Part shown: positions 1 through 7,963 of the stretch, piece by piece | How positions within the stretch are numbered: position 1 is the stretch's first letter | Layout of the letters: each line of letters begins with the position of its first letter | Assembly (NCBI GenBank): GCA_963777975.1 | Contig: CAVZSO010000005.1 | Span: 62,001 to 126,000 of the forward strand | DNA from: CSP1-4 sp963777975 | GTDB taxonomy: Bacteria; Chloroflexota; Limnocylindria; Limnocylindrales; CSP1-4 | DNA length: 64,000 bases | Direction of reading: 5' to 3' | The notes under the pieces: generated by a model | The model's database searches: none | Told to the model about the DNA's origin: nothing | The model's input: the letters and a program-made list of their open reading frames with translations, nothing else | Made by a program: the position numbers and the translations under genes

Positions 1-2
1 GG

Positions 3-752
3 CGTGGGCAGCTGGCCGATCGCGACGGCGTGGCGACCCCCGATGACGGTCGCCTGTATGTGGCTGACTGGACGAACCTCGATCCCTGGCCGGCGCCGCG
101 AGCCACCGACGGAGCGACGCATCCGACGACCGGACCCGAGCCATCGACGGAACCGGCCGCGGGTGACCAGAGCGACCCGACGGTGACGGACCAGGCCTCC
201 GGTCCGGATGCGAACGCCACGGCTCCCGATGAGGTCGGCGCGACCGGCGGAGGCCCGGCGGCGGAGGGTCCGAGCTCGGCGCCTGACGCGTCGGATCCCA
301 CGGCTACAGCGGGCTCCGAGGACCGTGCCGGCGCCCCGAAGGGTGGCCAGACCGCGCCACCAGCCGGCGAGCCGGCCACGAAGCCCACGACCGACTCGAC
401 GCCCTTCGTCCTCGAGCGGCCGCGGGCGGTCAGCGGGCGGACACGGGACTGGGTCACCCGCTGGTCAGCCGATGGCCAGGCCTACGCCGTCTGGACGGCG
501 GATGCAGGCTCCAAGGTGCGTGGCGCTCTCCTCGTTCGTTCGGCGCCGACCGCGGATGCGCCGACTGGCGCCTCGCTCCTCGAGCGGGTCCAGGCGGGTC
601 GTTCATTCGGTCTGGGCGACCAGCGTGTCGCCTGGGTCGCGCCGCTCGATGCGGGCGACGGCGAGCTGTGGGTGTCGGTCTGGGGTTCACGCGGACAGGG
701 TTCGGTCAAGCTGCGCCGGGTCGACTCGCTGGACGCCGTTCCAAGCAACTGA
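3..752 (+). CDS. C-terminal part of an unrecognised secreted or surface protein (cut by window edge)
   Basis: The frame is open from the left edge and ends in TGA at 750-752, so only the C-terminal part is visible; an internal GTG at 30 is probably not the start. The first residues (DGRLYVADW) resemble a blade of a beta-propeller. A Pro/Ala/Thr/Gly-rich low-complexity linker follows for about 100 residues, then a strand-rich region with Trp-containing strands (YAVWTAD, ELWVSVWGS). No enzyme motif is visible. The gene ends about 50 bp before the PyrR site, so it is probably not part of the pyr operon. A TolB/WD40-like protein is possible but not shown. Confidence 0.55.
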   Translation, partial: RGQLADRDGVATPDDGRLYVADWTNLDPWPAPRATDGATHPTTGPEPSTEPAAGDQSDPTVTDQASGPDANATAPDEVGATGGGPAAEGPSSAPDASDPTATAGSEDRAGAPKGGQTAPPAGEPATKPTTDSTPFVLERPRAVSGRTRDWVTRWSADGQAYAVWTADAGSKVRGALLVRSAPTADAPTGASLLERVQAGRSFGLGDQRVAWVAPLDAGDGELWVSVWGSRGQGSVKLRRVDSLDAVPSN

Positions 753-802
753 TCGCGCGGGTCGGCACCCGCTGGTATGCTCCGCGGCGACCCTCATCGG
801 CC

Positions 803-834
803 GGTCCTGTGAGCCCGGCGAGAGGCAGGAGGCT
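803..834 (+). promoter_or_regulatory. Candidate PyrR-binding RNA element over the pyrR ribosome-binding site
   Basis: The sequence GGTCCTGTGAGC followed by CGAGAGGCAGGAGG lies immediately before the GTG of pyrR. It resembles the purine-rich PyrR binding loop (a TCC-x-GTGAG half and a GAGAGGC/AAGG half) and includes the Shine-Dalgarno AGGAGG. In some high-GC bacteria PyrR represses translation by binding such a site instead of acting through an attenuator. I see no terminator/antiterminator pair upstream, which favours translational control. The call rests on visual similarity only. Confidence 0.4.
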
Positions 835-836
835 CC

Positions 837-1394
837 GTGACCGCGCGTCAGATCATGACCGCCGATGAGATCAGGCGGGCCCTCGTGCGCATCAGCCATG
901 AGGTCGTCGAGAAGCACGGCGGCACCGCGGACCTGGCCCTCGTCGGCATCCAGCGTCGCGGCGTCCCACTCGCGGACCGGATGGCCACCGCGGTCGCCGA
1001 ACACGAAGGCCACGCCGTCCCGGTCGGGGCGCTGGATATCACGTTCTATCGCGATGATCTGTCGCTGGTCGCCCATCAGCCGATCGTCAAAGGCACCGAC
1101 CTGCCATTCGACATCAATGGCCTGACGCTGGTCATCGTCGACGACGTCCTCTACACGGGCCGCACCGTACGGGCTGCCATGGACGCGCTGATGGACTACG
1201 GCCGGCCGCGGGCGATCCGTCTGGCCGTGCTCATCGACCGCGGGCATCGCGAGCTGCCAGTCCGCGCCGATCACGTGGGCAAGAACGTGCCGACCTCGCA
1301 GGAGGAGATCATCAAGGTCCACCTGGTCGAGGTCGACGGCGACGGGGAGGACGGAGTCGAGATCGACCGCCTCGGCATCGAGGTCGCCTCATGA
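837..1394 (+). CDS. pyrR: PyrR: pyrimidine operon RNA-binding regulator / uracil phosphoribosyltransferase
   Basis: PyrR senses UMP/UTP, binds pyr mRNA, and in many species also makes UMP from uracil and PRPP. The 185-residue product has the type I phosphoribosyltransferase fold, with the PRPP loop VIVDDVLYTGRTV at residues 99-111 and the RRGVPLA segment near residue 40. Length matches the family (about 180). The GTG start at 837 has AGGAGG 5-10 bp upstream. The stop overlaps the pyrB ATG by four bases, so this is the first gene of a translationally coupled pyr operon and probably controls it through the RNA site just upstream. Confidence 0.93.
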   Translation: MTARQIMTADEIRRALVRISHEVVEKHGGTADLALVGIQRRGVPLADRMATAVAEHEGHAVPVGALDITFYRDDLSLVAHQPIVKGTDLPFDINGLTLVIVDDVLYTGRTVRAAMDALMDYGRPRAIRLAVLIDRGHRELPVRADHVGKNVPTSQEEIIKVHLVEVDGDGEDGVEIDRLGIEVAS

Positions 1395-2491
1395 GCCTGC
1401 GCGCGAACCCCGACCTGCCATCGCCGCCCGTCATCGACCCGAGCGATGCGCCTGCGGCCGCGGCCGAAGACGTCGACGGGATCGACGGGGCTGCGATCCC
1501 GACCTCGGCCGAGAGAGCCGAGCAAGGTTGGCGCCACCGGCACCTGCTCGACGTCGCCGGGCTCGATGCTCGCGACCTGGACCTCGTGATGCGCACCGCC
1601 GACGAGATGCGGCGGATCCTGGCGCGGCCGATCCCCAAGGTGCCGACCCTCCGCGGGCTGTCGGTGACCATCCTCTTCTATGAGGCCTCGACGCGGACGC
1701 GGGTGTCCTTCGAGGTGGCCGCCAAGAACCTGTCGGCCGACGTCGTCAACATCGCGGCCGCCTCCTCGTCGGTCACCAAGGGCGAGTCGCTCATCGACAC
1801 CGTGCGCACGATCGAGGCCCTGGGCGCCGACATCATCGTCATCCGCCATGGGCGCAGCGGTGCCCCCGACCTTGCCGCGCGCGTCTTCGGCGGCCACGTC
1901 ATCAACGCCGGCGACGGCTGGCACGCCCACCCCACTCAGGCCCTGCTCGACCTCTACACGCTGCGCGACCACCTGCCCGGTGGTGACCTTCGCGGACGCA
2001 AGATCGTCATCGTCGGCGACATCCTCCATTCGCGGGTCGCCCGTTCCAACATCTGGAGCCTGACCACGTCCGGGGCCGATCTCTGGCTGTGCGGGCCGGC
2101 CACGCTGCTGCGCGGATTCGAACCGCTGGCGGCGGCCTTGCCCGACGCGCGGCGGCTGACCATCACGACCTCGATCGATGCCGCCCTCGACGGTGCCGAC
2201 GCGGTGATGGCGTTGCGCCTGCAGCAGGAACGGATGTCGAGCGGGCTGCTGCCGTCGCTGCGCGAGTATGCGGCGCGCTACCAGCTCAACACGGTGCGCA
2301 TGGCGAGGGCCAGGCCAGAGGCCATCGTCCTCCACCCGGGGCCGATGAACGAGGGCGTCGAGATCGCGGCCGACCTGGCGGCCGGCGGACGCTCGGTCAT
2401 CAGCGAGCAGGTCGCCAACGGAGTCGCGATCCGCATGGCCGTCCTCTATCTCCTGGCCGGCGGGCGATCGGCGGAGGTGGCCGATGGCTGA
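1391..2491 (+). CDS. pyrB: Aspartate carbamoyltransferase catalytic chain
   Basis: This enzyme condenses carbamoyl phosphate with aspartate to N-carbamoyl-aspartate, the second step of de novo pyrimidine synthesis. The carbamoyl-phosphate signature STRTR is at residues 100-104 and HPTQALLD at 180-187, both complete. The protein has 366 residues against about 310 for the family; the excess is an N-terminal Ala/Asp-rich extension of about 45 residues before the usual HLLDVAGL start. No pyrI gene is nearby, as in class B/C enzymes. It overlaps pyrR by 4 bp and pyrC by 8 bp. Confidence 0.95.
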   Translation: MSLRANPDLPSPPVIDPSDAPAAAAEDVDGIDGAAIPTSAERAEQGWRHRHLLDVAGLDARDLDLVMRTADEMRRILARPIPKVPTLRGLSVTILFYEASTRTRVSFEVAAKNLSADVVNIAAASSSVTKGESLIDTVRTIEALGADIIVIRHGRSGAPDLAARVFGGHVINAGDGWHAHPTQALLDLYTLRDHLPGGDLRGRKIVIVGDILHSRVARSNIWSLTTSGADLWLCGPATLLRGFEPLAAALPDARRLTITTSIDAALDGADAVMALRLQQERMSSGLLPSLREYAARYQLNTVRMARARPEAIVLHPGPMNEGVEIAADLAAGGRSVISEQVANGVAIRMAVLYLLAGGRSAEVADG

Positions 2492-3983
2492 CGTCACCGC
2501 TCCACGCAGTCGCAACGGGCCCGCGCCTGCCGAGCCCAGCCTCGGCGTCGGGGCGGCCATCGGCGACGTGGTCGACGGGCTCGATCTCGGGCCCGTCTGG
2601 TTGGTCGATCCGGCGTCTGGCCGCGAGGGCGTCGCGTCGCTGCGCGTCGAGGCCGGTGCCATCGTCGCGCTCGAATGGCTCGACGACGACGGGCCCTTGC
2701 CGCGTTTCCTGGTCCTGCCCGGCTTCACCGACCTGCATGTCCACGCCCGGGAGCCCGGCGACGAGGAAGCCGAGACGGTGGGCACGGCCATGGCGGCCGC
2801 CGCCCACGGCGGCTTCACGCGCATCTGCCTGATGGCGAACACCCGACCAGCCACCGATACGGCGGCCGTCGTGGGGCAGGTCCGTGCGGCTGCCGCGGCC
2901 AGCCGCGTGCCCATCACGGTCGAGGTCATCGGAGCCACCACCGCGGGTCGGGCAGGTGCCGCGCTGTCGCCGATGGCCGAGCTGTCCGACGCGGGGGTCG
3001 TGGCCTTCAGCGACGATGGGGCGCCGGTCGGCGACTCGTCGCTGATGCGGCATGCGTTGGCCTACGCGGGTGCGCTCGGGCTGCCGATCATCGAGCATGC
3101 CGAGGATCGAAGCCTGACCGATGGCGCCGAGATGCACGACGGCGTGACCGCCACGATCCTCGGCCTGCGGGGCTGGCCGACCGCCGGTGAGGTCGCTGCG
3201 GTCGCACGCGCGATCGCGATCCTGGACGAGGTCGTGCGCGAGGCACCGGCCGACGCCGCTCCCCGCCTCCACATCACACACGTCTCCACGGCCGCTTCGG
3301 TCGACCTGATCCGCGCAGCCAAGGCGTCCGGCTTGCCGGTGACCTGCGACGTGACACCTCACCACCTCGCGCTGCACGACGGCTGGGTGGCCGGTGATCG
3401 CCGCTGGGCCTGGCAGGCCATCGACGAGCCCTGGTCGGGCGGGCCGACCGATGCGTTGCCATACGATCCGGCGACCCGCGTCAACCCGCCGCTCCGCTCA
3501 CCCGCCGACGCCGCCGCGCTTGCCGCCGGCCTGCGAGACGGGACCATCGACGCCATCGCGACCGACCACGCACCGCACACCGAGGTCGCCAAGGCGGTCG
3601 AATTCGGCGAGGCCGCCAACGGCATCTCGGGCCTCGAGACCGCGCTCGGCCAGCTCCTTTCAGCCGTCGATGGCGGCGCGCTCGACCTGTCCACGGTGGT
3701 CCGAGCGCTGACGACCGGACCGGCCAGGGTGCTCGGGTCGGCTGGCGTGACGGACGGGTCGGGCGTCGCGAGCATCGTCGTGGGAGCCCTGGCTGACCTC
3801 GTCATCGTCGACCGATCGCAAGGCTGGCGGGTCGAGGCGGACGCGCTCTGTTCTCTGGGTACGAACACGCCGCTCCTCGGCCGGGAGCTGCCCGGGCGCG
3901 TGCTCGCCACGTTGGCGGCCGGACGCTGGGCGTGGACGGGCGCGCAGGTCGGGCTGAGCGGGAGCACGATCGGCTCCGCCTGA
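2484..3983 (+). CDS. pyrC: Dihydroorotase (class I)
   Basis: It cyclises carbamoyl-aspartate to dihydroorotate with a metal-dependent amidohydrolase fold. The metal-binding HVH is at residues 85-87 in DLHVHAREPG, followed by NTRPATD, the later metal ligand region DVTPHHL, and the ATDHAPH segment near residues 358-364, which holds the catalytic Asp. At 499 residues it is longer than the usual 420-430; the surplus is at the N-terminus and in a loop after DVTPHHL. The start overlaps the end of pyrB by 8 bp. The downstream gene begins 60 bp after the stop. Confidence 0.94.
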   Translation: MADVTAPRSRNGPAPAEPSLGVGAAIGDVVDGLDLGPVWLVDPASGREGVASLRVEAGAIVALEWLDDDGPLPRFLVLPGFTDLHVHAREPGDEEAETVGTAMAAAAHGGFTRICLMANTRPATDTAAVVGQVRAAAAASRVPITVEVIGATTAGRAGAALSPMAELSDAGVVAFSDDGAPVGDSSLMRHALAYAGALGLPIIEHAEDRSLTDGAEMHDGVTATILGLRGWPTAGEVAAVARAIAILDEVVREAPADAAPRLHITHVSTAASVDLIRAAKASGLPVTCDVTPHHLALHDGWVAGDRRWAWQAIDEPWSGGPTDALPYDPATRVNPPLRSPADAAALAAGLRDGTIDAIATDHAPHTEVAKAVEFGEAANGISGLETALGQLLSAVDGGALDLSTVVRALTTGPARVLGSAGVTDGSGVASIVVGALADLVIVDRSQGWRVEADALCSLGTNTPLLGRELPGRVLATLAAGRWAWTGAQVGLSGSTIGSA

Positions 3984-4043
3984 GCCCGGGCAGGGCGGCT
4001 CCATCCGGACGGGTCCGCGGGCCGGTCGCTACCATGGCCGCTC

Positions 4044-4541
4044 GTGACCGACGATCAGGCCCCACCCGACGGCCGGCCGGCCGCGACACGCGACCCGCAG
4101 CGCCCGGACTACAAGGGCGCGCCGCTCGATGCCGATCGGGGACCGGGCCTGGGCTGCTTCTGGATCCAGTTCGTCGCGTTCGCCATCCTGTTCATCCTCA
4201 CGCCGATCGGCGTCATCAACGGCTGGCCTGCGGCCCTGACCACGGCGATGCTCATCGTCACCCTCGTCCTGCTCCTGTTCGTCGGCCAGACGGTCATCTT
4301 CCTGCTCCGTCTGGTGGCCGCCGATCGCCGGTCTCGACGCCGGCCGTTGCGAGAGGGGGCACGTCCGACGGTCGGCGACCTGAGCGTCGCGGAGCCGAGG
4401 GCGGATGCGTCCGCCGACGGGAGCGCCGGGGCGGGCGACGGATCGGTCGCCGCGTCGACCGAGGATGCCGCCGGCGCAGACGACGAGAGCGACGCCAATG
4501 GCGATCACGGGGGTGGCGGCACGCCCGGCGTGCGACAATAG
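4044..4541 (+). CDS. Small membrane protein, two transmembrane helices, acidic tail; function unknown
   Basis: The 165-residue product starts at GTG 4044. A polar Pro/Asp/Arg-rich N-terminus of about 35 residues precedes two hydrophobic helices (about residues 40-60 and 65-92), then an Arg-rich stop-transfer segment (ADRRSRRRP) and an Ala/Asp/Ser-rich acidic tail of about 60 residues that is probably disordered. I recognise no family. It sits inside the pyr operon, 60 bp after pyrC and 14 bp before the next gene, so it is probably co-transcribed; nothing in it points to pyrimidine metabolism. Confidence 0.7.
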   Translation: MTDDQAPPDGRPAATRDPQRPDYKGAPLDADRGPGLGCFWIQFVAFAILFILTPIGVINGWPAALTTAMLIVTLVLLLFVGQTVIFLLRLVAADRRSRRRPLREGARPTVGDLSVAEPRADASADGSAGAGDGSVAASTEDAAGADDESDANGDHGGGGTPGVRQ

Positions 4542-4555
4542 CGCGACCGATCCCC

Positions 4556-4906
4556 ATGCCAGCGAGGATGTCAGCGACCGTGCCCGTCCTGGCCACCTTC
4601 TTCTCCGTCCGCCGCGGCCGCGATGCCTTCTTCAAGTTCTTCATGCGCGAGATCTTTCCGCGCCAGGTCCGCGAGCAGGAAGCCAAGTTCGGGATCAAGT
4701 TCCTGGGCTGGTACAACGTCGCCTACGGCTGGGATTTCGACAACGTGATGCTCTACGAGCTGCCCGACTACGGGACCATCGACAAGCTCGAGGACGATGA
4801 ACGCATCCGGGCCATCGGCCACCGTGCCGGCGAGTGGATGTTCGAACGCCATCACTCGATGTTCCTGCGTGAACGCATGGGCGCCGACCTCGAATACCAC
4901 CCCTAG
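4556..4906 (+). CDS. Small conserved-looking soluble protein, function unknown
   Basis: The frame from ATG 4556 gives 116 residues; ATG 4568 and GTG 4580 are alternative starts and the later ones agree better with where folded sequence begins (VPVLATFFSVRRG). The body is rich in aromatic residues (FFKFFMREIF, GWYNVAYGWDFDNV) with a C-terminal Arg/His-rich helix, compatible with a small alpha/beta, perhaps dimeric barrel, protein. I do not recognise the family. It lies between two other unassigned genes within the pyr operon and is separated from the next by 9 bp. Confidence 0.65.
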   Translation: MPARMSATVPVLATFFSVRRGRDAFFKFFMREIFPRQVREQEAKFGIKFLGWYNVAYGWDFDNVMLYELPDYGTIDKLEDDERIRAIGHRAGEWMFERHHSMFLRERMGADLEYHP

Positions 4907-4915
4907 GAGACCGCG

Positions 4916-5782
4916 ATGACCGGCCGACCCAACTCGCTTCTGGGCGAGATCGCCAGCCAGGCGGCGATCGAGCGCTCGACCTTCCTGGTCGACGCCGCTC
5001 GGCAGCTCGACAGCTTCCTGAAGACCCACGCCTCGGCGATCGCCGAGGTCGGCGGGCTGGTGCTCATCGACGAGGAGCCCGACTATCTCGCCGTGGGTCC
5101 GGACGGATCCTTCCGCAGCCGGACCCGCTATCAGGACGAGGCGACGGGCGAGTGGCATGCGGAGACGGAGGTCATCGATTCGGTCGCCGAGCTGGTCGAG
5201 CTCTACAACCCCGCCGAGGTCTTCGCGGCCTTCGCCGAGGCCGCCCGAGAGGCCGCCGGCCTGCCGTCCGAGCCGACCGGCGCCGAGGACCTCATGGTCG
5301 CGGCAGGTATCGCACCCGATGCCAGCGCGGGCGACCCGTACGCCGATGCCGCGGCGGACTGGGTGGCGGGGGCCGGACGGGCCGTGCCGGACGATGCCAC
5401 GGAGGCGGCCGCGCGGCTGTACGACCTCACCCTGACCTTCCAGGAACGGAGCCAGACGACCGAAGCCGGCCTGTTGGCCGACTTCGAGGTGGCCGCCGAA
5501 GGCCTGGCCGGCCTCGTCGGCGGCCTGACCATCGTCGATGACGACGATGAGCGGCTGACCCTCCAGGCGGATGGCCGCTTCCACGGCGAGGTCGTGCCCG
5601 AGGAGGAGCCCGACCGCTGGCGGCAGCTCGAGGAGCCCGAGGACATCGTCCAGTTCTACGATCCGACCGACATCTTCGGCGACCTGGCCGAATCGATCGC
5701 CGAGGCGTACCCCAGCGTGGCGCCCGAGCTCAGCGACGACGGCCAGGCGGACAGCGCGGGCGACGACGCGTCGCCCGCCTGA
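4916..5782 (+). CDS. Acidic protein with an internal duplication; function unknown
   Basis: The start is ATG 4916 with GGAG just upstream, giving 288 residues of strongly acidic protein with no signal peptide or membrane segment. Two regions align by eye: about residues 46-115 (GLVLIDEEPDYLAVGPDG ... LVELYNPAEVFAAFAEA) and about residues 201-273 (GLTIVDDDDERLTLQADG ... IVQFYDPTDIFGDLAES). Each has a strand-strand-helix pattern ending in YNP/YDP-x-(E/D)-(V/I)-F. A helical linker lies between. I know no family with certainty. It is the last of three unassigned genes between pyrC and pyrK. Confidence 0.7.
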   Translation: MTGRPNSLLGEIASQAAIERSTFLVDAARQLDSFLKTHASAIAEVGGLVLIDEEPDYLAVGPDGSFRSRTRYQDEATGEWHAETEVIDSVAELVELYNPAEVFAAFAEAAREAAGLPSEPTGAEDLMVAAGIAPDASAGDPYADAAADWVAGAGRAVPDDATEAAARLYDLTLTFQERSQTTEAGLLADFEVAAEGLAGLVGGLTIVDDDDERLTLQADGRFHGEVVPEEEPDRWRQLEEPEDIVQFYDPTDIFGDLAESIAEAYPSVAPELSDDGQADSAGDDASPA

Positions 5783-5817
5783 CGAGCGCGGCGATCGGCC
5801 CGACCATCACCCCGATC

Positions 5818-6741
5818 GTGGGCACCGCCGCGGAGACGCCAGCCTCTCGCGCGACGGGCTCCCGGGCCATCGACCGGATGCAGCTCCTCGACGCCGAGCT
5901 GCTTGCGTCGCGGGAGATCCTGCCCGGGCAGTTCCTCCAGACCTTCCACGCACCCTGGCTCGCGACCGGCTCGCGGGCGGGCCAGTTCGTGCACGTGCGC
6001 ACGCCCGACTACTCCGGGCTCGTGCTGCGCCGCCCGTTCAGCATCAACACGGTCGACGTGTCGACGGGCACGATCACGATCCACTTCCGGATCACCGGCC
6101 GGGGCACCGACTGGATGGCGCGGGCGCGACCGGGTGAGCGGCTCGAGATCCTCGGTCCGCTTGGTCGACCGTTCGAGGTCGATCCGCGCACCCACCATGT
6201 GTTGCTCGTGGCCGGCGGTCTGGGCATGGCCGGCGTCCGCGCCCTGGCCGACGAGTCGCTGGCCGTCGGCCGCCGCGTCACGCTCCTGTTCGGAGCCGCC
6301 GGGGCCGCCGAGGTCTACCCGAGCTCGCTCCTGCCCAGCGAGGTCGAGTACGTCGTGGCCACCGACGACGGCTCGCTCGGACATCGTGGCTACGTGACAG
6401 ACCTCGTGCCCGACTACGAGGCGCTCGCCGACCAGGCCTTCGCCTGTGGCCCGGAGCCGATGCTGGCGGCCCTGGCCCGCATCGCCGCTGGTCGAGACGG
6501 CCGACTCGGCGTCGCCCGACTCGGTCGCCGGTCGCGTCGTCCACCGCGTGCCTCGGCGGCCGCGGGTACGTCCGCGGCCCGCCGAAAGGCCTGGCTGCAG
6601 GTCTCGATGGAGCAGAACATGGGCTGTGCCGTGGGGGCCTGCCTGGGCTGCGTGGTGCACGGCACCGACGGCCCGGTCCGCGTCTGTCGCGAGGGTCCGG
6701 TCTTCGCTGCCGACGAGATCGCCTGGCAGGGGCCGGCATGA
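5818..6741 (+). CDS. pyrK: Dihydroorotate dehydrogenase electron-transfer subunit (PyrK)
   Basis: PyrK passes electrons from the PyrD flavin to NAD+ through FAD and a [2Fe-2S] cluster. The FAD-binding RPFS is at residues 72-75, the nucleotide-binding GGLGMAGV at 133-140, and the C-terminal cluster cysteines follow the pattern C-x4-C-x2-C-x11-C in GCAVGACLGC. The first residues up to the ATG at 5878 may be untranslated, because homology seems to begin at MQLLDAELL. About 30 Arg/Ala/Ser-rich residues (RRSRRPPRASAAAG) are inserted just before the cysteine cluster, which is unusual. The stop overlaps a short ORF leading into pyrD. Confidence 0.9.
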   Translation: MGTAAETPASRATGSRAIDRMQLLDAELLASREILPGQFLQTFHAPWLATGSRAGQFVHVRTPDYSGLVLRRPFSINTVDVSTGTITIHFRITGRGTDWMARARPGERLEILGPLGRPFEVDPRTHHVLLVAGGLGMAGVRALADESLAVGRRVTLLFGAAGAAEVYPSSLLPSEVEYVVATDDGSLGHRGYVTDLVPDYEALADQAFACGPEPMLAALARIAAGRDGRLGVARLGRRSRRPPRASAAAGTSAARRKAWLQVSMEQNMGCAVGACLGCVVHGTDGPVRVCREGPVFAADEIAWQGPA

Positions 6742-6803
6742 CCGTCCTCGCGACCTGGATGGACGATCGCCTGGCTCCAAGCCCCGGCCGGGATGACCGA
6801 TGA
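6738..6803 (+). CDS. 21-codon ORF bridging pyrK and pyrD; possible translational coupling ORF
   Basis: ATG 6738 overlaps the pyrK stop (ATGA) and the TGA at 6801-6803 overlaps the pyrD ATG at 6800 (ATGA). The peptide (starting MTVLATWMDD) has no recognisable motif. The double overlap would let ribosomes move from pyrK to pyrD without leaving the RNA. It may equally be chance, given how easily ORFs arise at this GC content. Confidence 0.3.
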   Translation: MTVLATWMDDRLAPSPGRDDR

Positions 6804-7963
6804 AGGCGAAGCGACGCGTGGTGACGAACCGTGTTCGAGCCCGACAGCCGATCTCGGCGGCTCGTGACGGATCGGCAACGACTGGTGCGACGCCCAAGGC
6901 CCGGACGTCAGGCGCCACCCTCGCGGCCCCGGACGAGCCGGCCACCCCGCGAGCGGTCGTGCGTGCGAGCGACGTCGAGCTGACGATCGACCTCGCGCCA
7001 CAGCGGCGGGGCGAGCTGGTGCTGCGCAACCCGATCCTGGTGGCGTCGGGAACATTCGGCTACGGCATCGAGTACAGCGAGGTGGTCGAGGTCGGGCGCC
7101 TGGGGGCGATCTGCTGCAAGGGCACGACGCTGCGGCCGCGCTTCGGCAACGAGCCGCCGCGGGTGACGGAGACGCCGGCCGGCATGCTCAACTCGATCGG
7201 CCTCCAGAACCCCGGCGTCGATGCCGTCATCGAGAAGTACTCGGCCCTCTGGGCGAGCTGGTCGGTGCCCGTCATCGTCAACGTCGCCGGCGAATCGATC
7301 GAGGACTACGTGTCGGTCGTGCGTCGGCTGGACGGCGTTCCCGGCGTGGCCGGCATCGAGCTCAACATCTCATGCCCCAACGTCGGCAAGGGCGGCCTGC
7401 AGTTCGCGGTCGACAAGGACGCCGCGGGGGCGGTGACGGCGGCCGTCCGGCGCGCCACCGACCTGCCGCTGATGGTCAAGCTGTCGCCCAACGTGGCTGA
7501 CGTGCGCGCCATCGCGCGAGCGATCGAGGACGCCGGGGCCGACTCCCTGAGCGCCATCAACACGCTCTCCGGGATGGCCCTCGACCGGGCTCGACGCAAG
7601 CCGCTCCTGGGCAACACGTACGGCGGTCTGTCGGGTCCGGCCATCAAGCCGGTCGCGCTGCGCATCGTCTATGAGGTCGCGCAGGTCGTGCGCATCCCGA
7701 TCGTGGCCATCGGCGGCGTGGCCAGCCTCGACGACGTGCTCGACTTCCTGATGGCCGGCGCAGCCGCAGTCCAGGTCGGGACGGCGCTCTTCGCCGACCC
7801 GACGCTGCCCATCCGCCTCATCGACGAGCTGGCCGAATGGTGCGCGGCACGAGGGATGGCCTCGTATCAGGAGCTCATCGGGACGGCCCTGCCGCCAGGC
7901 AAGGGCGGCAGCGGACATGGCAAGGACCGACCGAGTGTCAAGGGCGTGGAGTACCGGCCGTGA
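6800..7963 (+). CDS. pyrD: Dihydroorotate dehydrogenase, class 1B catalytic subunit
   Basis: It oxidises dihydroorotate to orotate with FMN and works with PyrK. The FMN region SGTFGYGIEY begins near residue 83, the active-site loop ELNISCPNVGKGG carries the class 1 catalytic Cys near residue 192, and the phosphate-binding GGVASLDDVLDFLMAGA is near the C-terminus. The class 1 Cys together with adjacent pyrK identifies a 1B enzyme. From ATG 6800 there is a basic N-terminal extension of about 50 residues; an internal GTG at 6959 would give a length nearer to the family's 300-310. It overlaps pyrE by four bases. Confidence 0.93.
   Translation: MKAKRRVVTNRVRARQPISAARDGSATTGATPKARTSGATLAAPDEPATPRAVVRASDVELTIDLAPQRRGELVLRNPILVASGTFGYGIEYSEVVEVGRLGAICCKGTTLRPRFGNEPPRVTETPAGMLNSIGLQNPGVDAVIEKYSALWASWSVPVIVNVAGESIEDYVSVVRRLDGVPGVAGIELNISCPNVGKGGLQFAVDKDAAGAVTAAVRRATDLPLMVKLSPNVADVRAIARAIEDAGADSLSAINTLSGMALDRARRKPLLGNTYGGLSGPAIKPVALRIVYEVAQVVRIPIVAIGGVASLDDVLDFLMAGAAAVQVGTALFADPTLPIRLIDELAEWCAARGMASYQELIGTALPPGKGGSGHGKDRPSVKGVEYRP

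Noticed and set aside
1271..2941. 556-residue open frame on the minus strand opposite pyrB and pyrC
   Set aside because: It is antisense shadow, common at 70% GC: its composition is His/Arg/Asp/Gly-rich with no domain, while the plus strand carries two complete enzymes.
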